DNA of 64,000 nucleotides from Chrysaora quinquecirrha (Eukaryota; Cnidaria; Scyphozoa; Semaeostomeae; Pelagiidae): NCBI GenBank assembly GCA_014526335.1, contig JACTAT010000174.1, positions 362,142 to 426,141 of the forward strand, read 5' to 3'. Shown piece by piece: positions 20,424 to 31,625 of this stretch (position 1 is its first letter; each line of letters starts with the position of its first letter). The notes under the pieces were generated by a model. It saw only the letters and a program-made list of their open reading frames with translations, ran no database searches and was not told where the DNA came from. The position numbers and the translations under genes were made by a program.

Positions 20424-20725
20424 GAATTCCCCCGGGGTGCACTAAATATATTTTTGAGTCGGAGATGTGCCTGCCAATAGGGTGTCATTTCTAGGTAAAA
20501 ATTACGAGAAGGGGATGTAGGATTGTCTATTTAAGTTCCAGAATAAGGGTTAGCAGACAGGACAATTTTTTCAGGAAAGGGATGGTTTGTGTCTAAATTT
20601 ACACTTAAGTGGTTTGGTTTCACAAAAGTTTCATGAAGAAATACCGGAAAGGGCACCAAAAATTTTGTTTGGCAGGCACACCCCCGTACTACTTATGCGA
20701 GGTAGGTGCACCCCCGCGGGAATTC
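20424..20725. mobile_element. MITE, CCCCGGGGTGCAC-end family, copy 1
   Basis: Left end GAATTCCCCCGGGGTGCAC, right end GTGCACCCCCGCGGGAATTC. Internal TTTTTGAGTCGGAGATGTGC, CCAATAGGGTGTCATTTCTA and GGCACCAAAAATTTTGTTTG match, in reverse, the element at 44754-45060. Small ORFs inside are shared with neither gene family. Confidence 0.85.
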
Positions 20726-20879
20726 ATAAATGTAGAAATTCGGTCAAAGATAAAGGGGTACTTTGCGGCGTAGATTTCGAATCTGATAGTGCCATTTGTG
20801 CCCAAGGGGGTTACGTAGGTTATAACATTTTTTTTATAAGCAACAGCCCTCAAATTGCTTAACATGTTGGTCATCAAAG

Positions 20880-21160
20880 GTTAAGAAGTGCGAGAAACAG
20901 CTAAAACATGTCTAGAGATGTTTCCGCTGTTTCTTATATAAGCCAGTCTCTTATCAAAATAAACGCGTAGTATTTTCTTGATAAACTGAGCGTTCATCCA
21001 TCCACGGTGGGTTATAGGGGGGGGGGGGTCAGAAAACCGTAGAACCGCAATTTCTGGAGTCAAAGACCTTCCGGCGTATATAGTTTTCCTTAAAACCGTA
21101 AAACAGCTCTGAAAAGTCGAGAAACCACAAAACGTCATGCTCAATGAAATCCTGATTCAC
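20880..21160. other. Repeat-like intergenic segment with poly-G tract
   Basis: Contains a run of 12 G at 21018-21029 and AAAACCGTAAAAC words (near 21048-21110) like those in the element at 34530-34924. No gene seen. Confidence 0.4.
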
Positions 21161-21185
21161 TGAATAGCGAGAACTATGACTCATG

Positions 21186-21420
21186 TTATAAAGAGGGTGG
21201 TAAAAGGGGGGTCAGGATCACGAATCACGGGGACAAAAATGTTAGCCATTCACGTTTCACATTAAAAAGATACGGCGTTTCACGTTTCTCGGTTAGAAAA
21301 TATGGTCAATCTCGTTTCACGAAGATTTTTTGCCACCCTCTTTCAGGTTTCCCGACGAAAAATATGGTCAATCACGTTTCCCGAAATACCCTTTGCCACC
21401 CTTTACCACCCTCTTATAAG
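21186..21420. mobile_element. MITE with AGAGGGTGGTAAA ends
   Basis: Left end TATAAAGAGGGTGGTAAAAG, right end CTTTACCACCCTCTTATAAG. The interior is built of repeated short phrases (ACGTTTCAC, AATATGGTCAATC). TATAA-like flanks could be a target duplication. Confidence 0.75.
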
Positions 21421-21981
21421 TCTCTGTGCCCGGGAATTTCAGCGAAAAACCGTCACCGAGTGTGAAAATAAAACATCCATAACGTTCTGCTGTGACGTTA
21501 ATAGCCGATCTAAAGACACGGCTTTACGTGTGACATTTTGCTTGAAATGGCGACAGAACATATTATAAGAATTGTCGCCGTGCCCGCAAAAACTTGGAAT
21601 CGAATGTGTAGCCAAGGAAGGAAGGAATGCATGTCGCGTCGCCAGAACAGGCACGTTTAGCTAGACTTATTACACCAATCGTACTATTGGCAAACAACAA
21701 CCAACCTTTGCCCGAGCAACCAAAACAACAGGTTGCTGTTTGTTACATAGTACACTCTGAGGAAACAGCTGTATGTTGTTGTTGTTGTTACAAGCTTTTT
21801 CCGAAAGAGTGGGAGGAAGGTAATAAGTCTAACGTTTAGCCATCACTTAACGCCCTTTTTCGAATTAACGCCACCTCCAGAATGCAACGTTCCTCTCGAA
21901 TAAACGCCCGTGATTGAAATCAATAATGATTAAACGCCCAGCGCGTTTAAACGGCTTTTTGTGGTATCAATAAAACCAAAC

Positions 21982-24900
21982 CTCATATTCTTCATCTTCC
22001 TGGAAATCGAGCTCACTCTTCATGTCGTCCATAATTGCCTCATTTTCCTGGTTGTCGAAATCAGCCACTCTATTAGTCTCAGCTTTGAAAAAATAAGCAA
22101 TAATTTAAATTGAGCTAAATTTTTAAATGAATACACGCTTTTTTTTTATAAGGAACCACTTTATAAGGAACCTACACGTAGAAGGCCCGAAAATTTAAAG
22201 AACTTATACTACTAAAGAGAAAATCATTAAGGAACTTTTGAATGTTGAATACTTTTATCACTGCAAATAATCAAGAATTAGAAAGCCAGTTCCATTCATT
22301 TGCAGTCGAAAATCACTAAATTGTACGTTAAGCATGTATCCAATGTATCTTTGAGTAGTCTCGAGCTTTGCTCACATGCAAATGTCTCTCTTTTATTGTT
22401 AAGACCACTGAATGTGTAGTTAAAATTAAGGAACTATTAAGGAACTTTTGGAACTACAATTGCCTCAAAAGAGGCCCAAAAATAAGGAACTTTAAGAACT
22501 AGGCCTTGAGGTAGGTTCCTTATAAAAAAAAAAGCGTGTAGTATTAAAAAGATCAAGTTTTTCCCGAGACTCATGATTTTTTTCTTTTCACAAACATTTA
22601 TTGGAAGAAATTTATCGTTTAGCCAGGTTTATCCCTAAGTTGGCAATGCTAGCACTGGCATTTTCATTGCTATGGAGAGACACAGTGATTTGGTTTGGTA
22701 AAACTAGGTAAGTCCATAGATCCTAAAGGTCTATAGGTCACATGGCCTTCAATTTCATTATTATAACTACAAGCATTTTTTATAAGGAAGTTCGATTTAG
22801 GGCCTGTTTATATGGACAAAATCATCCCACCTTCCAGCCCGTCAGCTTAGCAGTGGGACGAAATTTTCAAGAGTTTATATGTAGAATTCCATCCCACCTT
22901 CCAGCCACTTGTCTCATATTTCCGCTTTTGTTTAATTTTTTCAGACAATAGGATTATGTCTGGCGCTTGCGCATAATGAGCAATTTCATCCCACCGTCCA
23001 GCTTTCATCCCACCTTCCAGGGTTTATATGAGAGAATTTCATCCCACCCAGGTGAGATCCCACCTCTCAGCGAGTGAGATCTCACCTGACCGGGATGAAA
23101 CGTTTTCCATATAAACAGAAGATGAAAATCACAAAGGTTTGTATTGGAAGGTGAGATCTCACCTCTCAGCTACAGGGCTGGAAGGTGGGATGATTTTCCC
23201 CATATAAACAGGCCCTTAGGCTTAGTACTGAAAATTCCTTTGACGGTAAAATTTGAGTACTCAATACTCCTTAACAATTCCTCAACTTTTGTTTTAACCA
23301 TACATGGTACTTTTCTATTGATGTTATTTATAGTATTTCTTTGCTGTACTCCAAATTTGGCTGTTGTTCTAGCCTCTGTACTATTCTTAGGGCAAAAAAT
23401 ATACAGTTAAAGTTAAGCAACTACTAAGCAACCTTTGCTACTAAAAGGTGACTATAAGAGGTCCAAAAATAAGCATCTTTTGGAACTAGACCCGAGCGAA
23501 GTTGCTTATAAAAAAACTGCGTGTAAATAACAGACTAGCAATATTTGCGCACTGCGAAGCAGCGAAGCGCAGCGTGGGAAACTTTCTTATTTAGGATTGC
23601 GTATTCACATGATACATGATTTAAATTTATTTTTCTTTAGTGTGTAATTAATGAGTGTAACCTGGGAAATTAAGGATTAATTTTAAGTTCTCCCTTTTGT
23701 AACATTTATTTTTAATCTGTAGGAAGAAGTTTTGTTTTTAAGTTGTATACATTTTGCACATTTTATTTGTTTTATGAATATAACCTTATGTAAGCATATT
23801 TGTTGAGCAGTTGTGTGTTTCAGAGTGTTGAGATAAGATGAAATTTTGAGTTAAAAAAGTCTGTATTTCTTGAGTAAAATCTGCTGAGTGTGAGTGTACT
23901 GACCGCGAACCAGTGCAGAGTTGCAGACTGTGAAGTCTCAACACTCGGTTTACGGTACATTTAAAGTTAGGAGAAGAAGAACAATGCCTAATTGAATTTG
24001 CTGTAAAATTTAGTATTCAAACATATCTCATGACAAGGAACAGTATAAGGAATTTTCGGCCTCATTTTGTTGAAGAATTAAGGAACTCCGACCTCAACTT
24101 AGACCAAAGGTTCCTTATAAAAAGAAAAACGTGTATTGTATTATAAATTGCTAAAAAAGATGGGACGACATAGATGGCGAAGATATAAAATGGTGGATGA
24201 AAACTGAGCAAGTTTGCGAAAAAAGGTCTGGACATGTTGCCCTGCTAATAAAAACCAAATCTTGATCGTGATCCTTCCTCTCCCGTTAGGGTTCTCCCAT
24301 TACCGAACTGGAGATGTTGCTCGCAGAGTTCCGTTTCATTGATGGGGTTATTAATGGGGGTATTCAGCCTCTACAACACAACAAAAACAGATTTTTCCAC
24401 AAGTGGCATACCACAATAGATGGGATTCGAACCTGGACTGCATGACCAGAGAGCCAACGACGTTTCTACTGAGCTATAGAGCTCGATTTCCCATCTATTG
24501 TGGTATGCCTAGTGTTCGCCATTCATGACAAATCAACAGAACAAAACCATTCATAGATGAGATATACTGCATTTCTCGTAAGAGTTACCTTCTTCTGAAT
24601 CATGCGCTTTTATGTCCATTATTTTTGAGTCTTTGCGACCTCCTAAAAATATTAAACAAGAAGTTTTTAAAAAAAGGTACACATTTTACGAAAGGTACCA
24701 TACACGTTCTATATCGTTTCATACCGTTTAGAAGTACACTTAATTTCTTTATTTCTTTTTGCTCTGTATTAGATTTAGCTACTTTGTCACCAACTTAGGC
24801 TTAAATTTCCGACAGTTATTGAAAAATGTTCTATTATTTTGGCCTCGATTTTGGCGGGGAAAATTTTCACGACGAGTGTGCTGACATCTGATGTGGGCGA

Positions 24901-25096
24901 GGCGTGCCGTGAGATAAAAAGGAACAAATAGGGGTACAACTTTGCTATTAAATACAGAATGTTAACGATTTCGAACGAGTAGTCAGCTTCTGTCACCTTG
25001 AACGCTGAAGCCTCTTCTTCTTCTTCTCCAGCAATCAACATCGGTTAAAAGAGCAACCAGAACGGAGGCCAGTAAAATGATCGAAAGTGATTTCAT
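21982..25096 (-). CDS. Small secreted Arg-rich and acidic precursor protein, partial
   Basis: Three exons with matching phases: 24997-25096, 24589-24642 and 21982-22082. Exon 1 begins MKSLSIILLASVLVALLTDV, a clear signal peptide (hydrophobic core about 5-17), followed by DCWRRRRRGFSVQ. Exon 2 reads GGRKDSKIMDIKAHDSEEG. Exon 3 is acidic (RVADFDNQENEAIMDDMKSE, then LDFQEDEEYE). Borders: CAAG|GTGACA, TTTTTAG|GAG, GAAG|GTAACT, TTTCAAAG|CTG and GAG|GTTTGG. At least one more exon is needed for a stop; I could not place it. The layout (signal, short basic core, acidic tail) is that of a processed peptide such as an antimicrobial or toxin-like or neuropeptide precursor, but I do not recognise the family. 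A dead copy of exon 1 at 18155-18242 indicates a local gene family. Confidence 0.55.
22131..22542. mobile_element. MITE, ACACGCTTTTTTTTATAAGG family, copy 1
   Basis: Left end ACACGCTTTTTTTTTATAAG then GAACC, right end GGTTCCTTATAAAAAAAAAA then GCGTGT. Repeated TAAGGAACT words inside. Located in the intron of the secreted peptide gene. Ends resemble those of the ACACACTTTTTTATAAGAAT family in the DNTTIP2 intron, so the two may be related. Confidence 0.85.
22769..23527. mobile_element. MITE of the same TATAAGGAA type, interrupted by another MITE
   Basis: Left end AAGCATTTTTTATAAGGAAG, right end TTGCTTATAAAAAAACTGCG. It is split at 22799-23217 by a GGGCCTGTTTATATGG element, so the insertion order can be read directly: this element first. 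Confidence 0.7.
22799..23217. mobile_element. MITE, AGGGCCTGTTTATATGG ends, ATCCCACCTTCCAGC interior
   Basis: Ends AGGGCCTGTTTATATGGACA and CCATATAAACAGGCCCT. The interior consists of repeats of ATCCCACCTTCCAGC and GGTGAGATCTCACC in both orientations. Nested in the element above. The two ORFs crossing it (22742-22951 and 23144-23410) are artefacts. Confidence 0.88.
23530..23989. other. Intron of the secreted peptide gene, no feature
   Basis: AT-rich intronic DNA, no recognisable element or exon. Confidence 0.4.
23990..24140. mobile_element. Fragment of the TATAAGGAA MITE family
   Basis: Only the right end is present: AAGGTTCCTTATAAAAAGAA then AAACGTGT, preceded by AAGGAACTCCGACCTCAAC. No matching left end within 500 bp. 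Confidence 0.6.
24404..24508 (-). other. tRNA-like (Pol III A/B box) sequence flanked by an inverted repeat
   Basis: On the minus strand TATAGCTCAGTAGAAACG (A-box-like) is followed after a tRNA-like distance by CAGGTTCGAATCCCATC (B box). The whole is flanked by an inverted pair, GGCATACCACAATAGATGGG and its complement. I cannot form a regular acceptor and anticodon stem, so it is more likely a SINE head or tRNA relic than a tRNA gene. Confidence 0.5.
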
Positions 25097-25493
25097 CTTC
25101 GTAAACCGCAGGAAGTTTTGCACCCTAATACCAGTCTAGTCTTGCAAAATGAAGAAAATGAACGGAGCTAAGGCACATGGCACTATATATGATTCAAATG
25201 ATTTGAATTTGAATTGAATTATTTGTATAGTTCTTCCTCCTGGGTAAAGATGTTTTTCATGCCCACTTTAGCTATTGCGGAGGAGCTCATTTTCTTTCGC
25301 AGGAATTGAATAGATATTCCCCTTGGACCAAGAGGTTGTCATGTCCACATAAGTTCTGTTGTTATCTTAGCACTCTGTCATCAAACAGAACTTCAGTTCT
25401 TACAGCTAAATTGGAAACTTGCTGTTCGCTCGTATTAGAAATAAGTTTTTGAATTAAGTTTTTCTCCCTCCCTATTCCCTCCCTTAGGCCTGT

Positions 25494-25930
25494 TTCATAC
25501 GTCGAGCCGTGCCGTGCCGAACCAACAGAAATTTCGTTCGACTATGGTTCAACTCGGTACGCCTCTGTTTTATAGGGCATTTTTCTAGTCGCGCCGTACC
25601 ACACAAAAGACATTGTGAACATTTTCAACGAAGACCTTTCCACACAACAAGGACTTCTCCTGGGACTGTATTTTGAAAGAAAAACCGCTGAATTTCATAA
25701 TGCTGTAAACATTTGCAAGAACGGTACAAACGGTACGGCGCAGCGCGATTGTTTTGGTTCCATATGTCGCTCTGGGTCGACCTGGACAAGAGGTCTTTGC
25801 CGTATGGCGGGACCAGTCAAATCGATTGTGAAATTTGTTTCATATCAGTCATGCTGCACCAAACCACTTGAAATCAGTCAAAATTTACTCCGTATGGCGT
25901 GGCAGGGCACGACATATGAAACAGGCCTTA
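25494..25930. mobile_element. MITE, AGGCCTGTTTCATACG ends, GCCGTGCC interior
   Basis: Left end TTAGGCCTGTTTCATACGTC, right end GACATATGAAACAGGCCTTA. Interior words GAGCCGTGCCGTGCCGAACC and their inverses. The ORF 25615-26106 runs through it and is not a gene. Located upstream of the secreted peptide gene start. Confidence 0.85.
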
Positions 25931-26836
25931 CATTCTTTCTTTCTTTCTTTCTGTTTTCCTTTTCCCTTTCCCACGGCTCTTTCTCCGTGGTGACAGGTGC
26001 ATTGGCCGGAATTTCATTTCCCTTGGCAATCACCGACCATAAAGGGGTGTTGCTCAGGCAGTTAAGGGCGATTGCTTCGGGGAATGCACTAAAGCCCACT
26101 TCTTGAGCCAGTTGAATATTAATATTCATTTGTAATTGTTTTTATACAATTTAATTTTTCTAGAGCAATGAGCAATCCCTTTTGTGTTGGCTGTGGTCAA
26201 GATTAGGTACGCCGCAGTATCATACTGGGTTCAATGTCCAGTAACGATTGTCATTGATTCACCATATTTGGTATTATTTAAAAAATTACAAAATTTACAA
26301 GTAAAACTAGGCGTTGACATCATTTAAGTCACATGAAGGACTCTCGATAAACTGATAAAGGGCGTGTTCTTCTAAACTAATTCTTTTTTTTCGGAAGCCT
26401 TCTTTTCTCTGAATGTGTTTTTCGAAGCAATTCTTTGGAAAACGGCAGGTTTTGGAGCTCTCAAAAACCTTCTGTTATCAAAAGCAGCTTTCCTAGATTT
26501 TCGAGGGATTTTCGGTTTGAAGTCTGAACGAGACTGCAATTTTACCAGTTGCCAAGAGACGTTTCACTAATGGGTCTGGGGACGAGGTAATCAAGAATTT
26601 TGGCGCGAAATTTTTCAGATTTCCGGAATTCGTGTTTCTCGAAAATCGTGGATTCTGCTTTGGGAAGCTTTCTGTAGGATTTTGAGGTTCAGGACACTGA
26701 TCTCTAAAAAAAGTCAACCAATCCTTCATCTGTTTATTCATCAATTGAAAATGTACTACACAAATAATTCGGTCCATATTTCATCAAAAATTTTCCTAGT
26801 AAGTCAAAACATCATGACCTACAGTTCAATTGATTA
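25931..26836. other. Intergenic, 3' of SLC7A
   Basis: No gene. 26400-26700 has imperfectly inverted TTTTCGAGGGATTTTCGG / TTCTCGAAAATCGTGG words suggesting a decayed element. Confidence 0.4.
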
Positions 26837-29800
26837 TTATTCATTCTCTTCATCTAGTTTCTTGTTTTGGATGCCCGTTTTGCTGAACCAAGTTCCATAC
26901 AGAAGATAGATAAGGGCACCTAGGGCGAAAAAAATTAAAACATGTCAGCTTAGCAGAATTCTAGCTTTCTCTTGATTCAGAGCAACCGTCGCCCCGCTTG
27001 GGGGGGAGGTACTCCCCAATGTAGGCTGACAGGTATGTGCCCCTCATATGGGTGGGGTTTTTCTTCAAAAATTCCCTACAACTGGACCCGATTTATGCTT
27101 AAAATATGGGTATAGAATCGAATTTCCTCAACATTTGGTACACAAATGCCTACTGAAACCATAAAACTGGGTGGTTGAATGTGTAAAATAATACCTCAAA
27201 AGTGGGTTGCTTTGTAAAAGCTCAGGGGCACATCCCTGTATATCAGGGTCAAATAACCCTCCCCGCGCCCGCTTGTTAAATTCTTAATTTTATGGTGGAT
27301 TATTTTAGCAGATACAATCTTTTAACATAACATTTACAATATATTTTTACTTATTTAAGAACAGTCAGTCCCTTAAAACTGCTTTTCAGGGGGTCGAACT
27401 AAAAATGCATGTATGAAATTTTCAAAGTTTGTTGTTTGTGGCAATAGAACTTTTTATAGGGGTCTGGGTCGGCACGACATTTTTCCGGAAAAGGGTAGAT
27501 ATATTGCGCAAGGGAATCCTCTCCACGTACAACGACCTTGATTGCAGCCAAAGAGGCAACAAATTCTATCAAGCATATTTATGTAAGCGTATTCATGTAA
27601 AATTTTCCATATCATAAAAATGATAATTTATGCAAATTTATTTCAAAGGAGATAATTTGCAAATAGTTTTAAGCGTTTAAGTGATAGGCAGCAAGCTTAG
27701 GTAGGTAAGAAACGCCATGAAGCATATGTGTAAAATATTCCATATCATAAAAATGATAATTTATGCAAATTTATTTCAAAGGAGATAATTTGCAAATAGT
27801 TTTACGCGTTTAAGTGATAGGCAGCAAACTTAGGTAGGCAACAAAAGCCATGAAGCATATTTATGTAAAATATTCCATATCATAAAAATGATAATTTATG
27901 CAAATTTATTTCAAAGGAGATAATTTGCAAATAGTTTTAAGCGTTTAAGTGATAGGCAGCAAACTTAGGTAGGCAACAAAAGCCATGAAGCATATGTGTA
28001 AAATATTCCATATCATAGAAATGATAATTTATGCAAATTTATTTGAAACGAGATAAGTTGCACATATAGCAAACTTATCATAGAAATGATAATTTATGCA
28101 AAATTATTTCAAATTAGGTAATTTATGCAAAGAACTTACCCACAATCATCCATCCAGCAAATCGTACCCACGTGATCGTGCTGAGCCTCAACATCAGGAA
28201 AATATTGCAATAAATGGCAAGAATTGGCATACCAGGCACACATGGTGCCATGAAACCGAATTTCATTTTCGACTGAGGCATCGATGCTATTGTACATATC
28301 GATGCAATGCTAAGAGTGCCAAAAATAACCAACAACGTAATCGCCCAAATTTCTTTATTCAAAACTTCATCGAATGCGAAAATCAGTGTACTGTTGAAAC
28401 CAAAGAACCACAACAACAACAACAGACTTGAGCATGACACGACTCTGCCTGACCATAACGTGGGACCTGAGGATGAGTCACCTTGTGTATCTATGTTAGC
28501 TGTTTCCTCATTGGTTAGTTTGCTTAGCAACAGTGTAGATTCATTGTCTTCCGTTTGCTCATCAATATTAAATCTATCCAATTCCTCCTTTTTATCCTCT
28601 ATATTTTCCGCTTTAGTTTGTCTTTCTTTTACGTCACTATCTAGTTCCTCTAAAGACTTTTCTGTAGCCTCATTTTCAACATTGCCTCGTTCTAGTTCAC
28701 CCATTTCATGCTCATCATGCGCGTGGTCGTGGTAATCAATATGGTCATCTGGTTGATAGCGAAGGATGAGAACGCACAGGGAAACAAGGCTGTAGGCCAA
28801 CAACGTCCCGATACTCATCATTTCAACAAGTTCTTGCAAGTCGAAAACCAAAGCGAAAAATGCCGTTAATATTCCAGGATATACTGTCGCATTTACGGGA
28901 ACTCCTGTCTTTTCGTTAATTTTGCCGAAACACTCGAAAAGTAGTCCATCGTGCGCCATAGCGAGGATGATGCGAGGTAACGGAAACAAGTTGCCGAGAA
29001 GACTCGACGAAAGTCCACAAATTGCGCCAACGGAAATGATGTAATTCGCCCACGGCAGGCCTCGTTGTCGGAACGCGTCTGGAATCGGGGATCGTTTATC
29101 CAACATATTAAACGGAATCATTAGCGTTATAACCGACGAAACACCAAAATACGCGACGAAAACGAGTAGCAATGACGCAACAATCGCAACAGGAATGGAT
29201 TTCGGCGCGTTTGTCGCTTCTTCACCAGTTGTCGCGATGACGTCGAAGCCTACAAAGGCGTAAAAACACGTGGCAGCGCCGGAAAGTACGCCCATTCCGC
29301 CGTACGGGAAGAAACCGGCTCCTTCAGTCCAGTTTCGTGTGTCCACATAGAACAATCCGGTCACTATAATAAAGAGGACAACAGCAACATTGAAAACGTT
29401 GAATAACGTGGTGAAATGTGCTGATTCTCTGACGCCCAGGGCCAGAATGATAGTCACAACAATAGTGAACAGAAACGATAGAAAGTCCGGATAATCTCCT
29501 AAATACGGGGTATTGAATTCACCAATATGCGTTATAGTGAAGTTTCTAACTCTATATCCAATCGCATAGTCGAAGGCCCCAGACAAAGCGGCCGCATCCG
29601 CAGCTGTACCAATCATGTACTCTAAAATCAGATTCCAGCCAATCACAAACGCCCATATCTCTCCCACGGTGACGTAACTGTATGTATAGGCACTTCCTGT
29701 TGTCTTAGGTACACGTGATCCGAATTCAGCGTAACATAAGCCTGATAATATGGATGTGAAGGCGGCGATTGTGAAGGAGATAGTGACTGATGGTCCGGCG

Positions 29801-29991
29801 ATGTTGGCTGCGACTTGTCCTGTCACGACGTATGTACCTGCACCCAAAGTCGCTCCGACTCCAAGGGATATGAGATGTGTCGTGGACAGGCATCTTGTTA
29901 GTCCTTTATTTTGTTTGGTTGTTCTTGAAAGCTTCTTGCGTCTAAATAATGCGTTGAACCAGAAGTTGGTGACATCTCTCAAAAGTTCCAT
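26837..29991 (-). CDS. SLC7A: Cationic amino acid transporter, SLC7A (CAT) family, two exons
   Basis: Exon 1 28140-29991, exon 2 26837-26919; donor GTGG|GTAAGT, acceptor CGCCCTAG|GTG, phase 1, 644 residues. The first ATG after an in-frame TGA begins MELLRDVTNFWFNALFRRKK. The CAT core follows: LTRCLSTTHLISLGVGATLG (TM1), GLCYAEFGSRVPKT, YSYVTVGEIWAFVIGWNLIL (TM3), CFYAFVGFDVIATTGEEATN (TM6 region). An acidic cytosolic loop (about 430-510, HDEHEMGELERGN onward) is followed by the final TM pairs, and exon 2 adds GALIYLLYGTWFSKTGIQNK and stop, the conserved IYxxYG end of CATs. Fourteen TM segments are expected. Family members carry Arg, Lys and ornithine across the plasma membrane or lysosome. 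An extra Thr gives VPKTTGSAY where VPRTGSAY is usual. Confident of the family, not of the subtype. Confidence 0.95.
26992..27275. mobile_element. Probable MITE in the SLC7A intron
   Basis: GGGGGGGAGGTACTCCCCAA on the left and AACCCTCCCCGCGCCCGC on the right form imperfect inverted ends. The interior repeats GGGGCACATCCC and GTGCCCCTCATATGGG-like words. Related words occur at 11570-11700. Confidence 0.45.
27452..27560. mobile_element. Fragment of the GGTCTGGGTCGGG MITE family
   Basis: Left-half words only: GGGGTCTGGGTCGGCACGAC, GAATCCTCTCCACGT and GATTGCAGCC. No inverted right half follows; the 133-bp tandem repeat begins instead. Confidence 0.75.
27600..28125. repeat. 133-bp tandem repeat, four copies plus a partial fifth, in the SLC7A intron
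   Basis: CATATCATAAAAATGATAAT starts at 27608, 27741, 27876 and 28009 (28009 carries a G substitution), with a shortened copy near 28073. Units contain AAATAGTTTTAAGCGTTTAA, GATAGGCAGCAAACTTAGGT and GCCATGAAGCATAT. ATCATAAAAATGAT is itself palindromic. The last copy ends 15 bp from the exon 1 donor. Confidence 0.93.
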
Positions 29992-30079
29992 TTCGAATAA
30001 CACAGCACTCTGCCTCAGCAATGATCAATCTAAACGGTAGGATAAGTACCGATTATAGTGTGTTACGACTGAGCAACAA

Positions 30080-30345
30080 ATTTGTGGGTGGGTAACCAAG
30101 CTTCTCAGTCAGTTCTCGTCAGACAGCTGAAGTCAAACTTGGTCATGTGAGGTCAGCATCTGGATGGGTGACTTTCCAGATGGATGACTAAACAACTCAC
30201 TCTGCCGTCCTTCGGAAGGGTCGTTAAACTAGGGGTCCAATGCCTGGATGGGTATGCATAGTAGGCCTTAATTAGCTGCAAAGCTAGAAATAACAGCCTA
30301 CTCAAAATAAAACAACAACAACAGCAACAACAACAAATGCTGTAT
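30080..30345 (+). mobile_element. 5S rRNA-derived SINE (SINE3 type)
   Basis: TTCTCGTCAGACAGCTGAAG, then GTCAGCATCTGGATGGGTGA follow the order of the internal 5S rRNA promoter (TCTCGTCTGAT..., then the GGATGGG box C). Downstream is a body with CTGCCGTCCTTCGGAAGGGT and CGTTAAACTAGGGGTCC, ending in an (ACA)n-type tail (30310-30340). It lies 90 bp upstream of the SLC7A start codon, in opposite orientation. Confidence 0.72.
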
Positions 30346-30944
30346 TTGATAAGTGTCTAGCTTTACGTTTCTTATAAACTGGTTTCTTATAAACTGGTTT
30401 CGTATGAAAACCGTGTATGCTAGGGACCCACCTTATGTCATTCCTAGAAATCTACAAAACGATCTTCCAATATGAACAGAACAGACAATTAAAATTATGC
30501 CCTAGCCGACGCAAAGCAGTTTCAGAAACCTTGCTGGTTATATATTCTGTTTGTTTGCATTTGCGGCGTTAAAGCGAAGCTCAAAAACATGTTTGTGACA
30601 CCTGTTTAAGAAGCATAAGAGGTCTCTATGACAGCATCCAATTATAACCAGCGTTATCTTGCCATGTGATTATCACATTGTAAATAAACAGGTGCTACTC
30701 TCCATTGCTCTTTTGCTTATTTAAAGTTTATTATCTACCGGTCTTGCCATTCATTACGAAGCAATTTAATACAGCACACCCAAGAAACGGATGCATTACC
30801 GTTTTATTATTCTGTTTTTTATTTTCGGGTTTCAGGAAGCACCAGGGGTAGAGGAAAACGCTATTGTGAACCATACTTTTAACAATTTCTGCTCAGCCTG
30901 CGATCAAACTTTAAATTTCCGAAACCTTCAAATCTAGTGGCGAA
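30346..30944. other. Intergenic, no gene seen
   Basis: Contains the tandem TTTCTTATAAACTGGT word (30370-30400) and unremarkable AT-rich DNA. Confidence 0.45.
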
Positions 30945-31625
30945 GTAATGTGGCGTTGCTATCCAGCGAACGTCTATCCAGTACAGCGGAAGCTGCCAAT
31001 TACAGTGGGGATTGGTCAGTTGATTAGTCAGTACATTTTGGGGGCCGGGGGAGGTAACATCATTACTATTGTGGGAAGGGACAACAACGGATGGGGAGGT
31101 TGTTCAGCACAGCTGAAGGCTAACATCAGCACAGTATAGTGGACGCTATTCAGTACACTTGAGGGACAACGGGAGATAACATCAGTATAATGGAGGGATA
31201 ACATGTTGATCCACTGTACTGATGTTAGCCCTCTGCAGTGCACATTGATTAACCTCCACTTTACTGCTTTTTATTCAAACAGTACTGATGTTTTCCCCCA
31301 CTTTACCAATCGACCCCCACTGTACTGTTTTATCCCCCACAGTACGGATATTATACCCCAACATCACTGACGTTATCCCATAACAGCTAATGTCTCCCCA
31401 CTGTAATGATCAACCTCTTAAGTACTGATGTTATCCCCCACTTTACCCATCGACCCCCACTGTACTGTTTTAACCCCCACAGTACGGATATTATAAACCA
31501 ACATCACTGACGTTATCCCATAACAGCTAATGTCCCCCCACTTTACTGATCAACCTCCAAAGTACTGATTTTGTCCCCCCAGTACGGATGCTACCCCCCC
31601 CACTGTACTGTACTGTACTGTACTG
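30945..31625. repeat. Decayed relatives of the 22-bp minisatellite
   Basis: Two orientations: CCAGTACAGCGGAAG and GCACAGTATAGTGGACG words at 30970-31215, then CTGATGTTATCCCCCACT and CACTGTACTGTTTTATCCCC words at 31215-31620, including an internal duplication of about 120 bp (31288-31400 and 31440-31550). Related in sequence to the arrays at 33.7 and 47.1 kb but much less regular. Confidence 0.65.

Noticed and set aside
24421..24487. tRNA gene
   Set aside because: A and B boxes are present but no consistent acceptor and anticodon stems; better explained as a SINE or tRNA relic.
25615..26106. 163-codon plus-strand ORF
   Set aside because: Runs through the palindromic MITE at 25494-25930; no domain.
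27600..28125. Regular 133-bp repeats considered as a CRISPR array
   Set aside because: Whole unit is repeated without unique spacers, in a eukaryotic intron.
28123..30021. SLC7A as an intronless gene ending at 28123, starting at 30021
   Set aside because: The 30021 start is a TTG; the ATG is at 29991. The 3' end has a perfect donor, and a phase-matched exon at 26837-26919 supplies the conserved CAT C-terminus.
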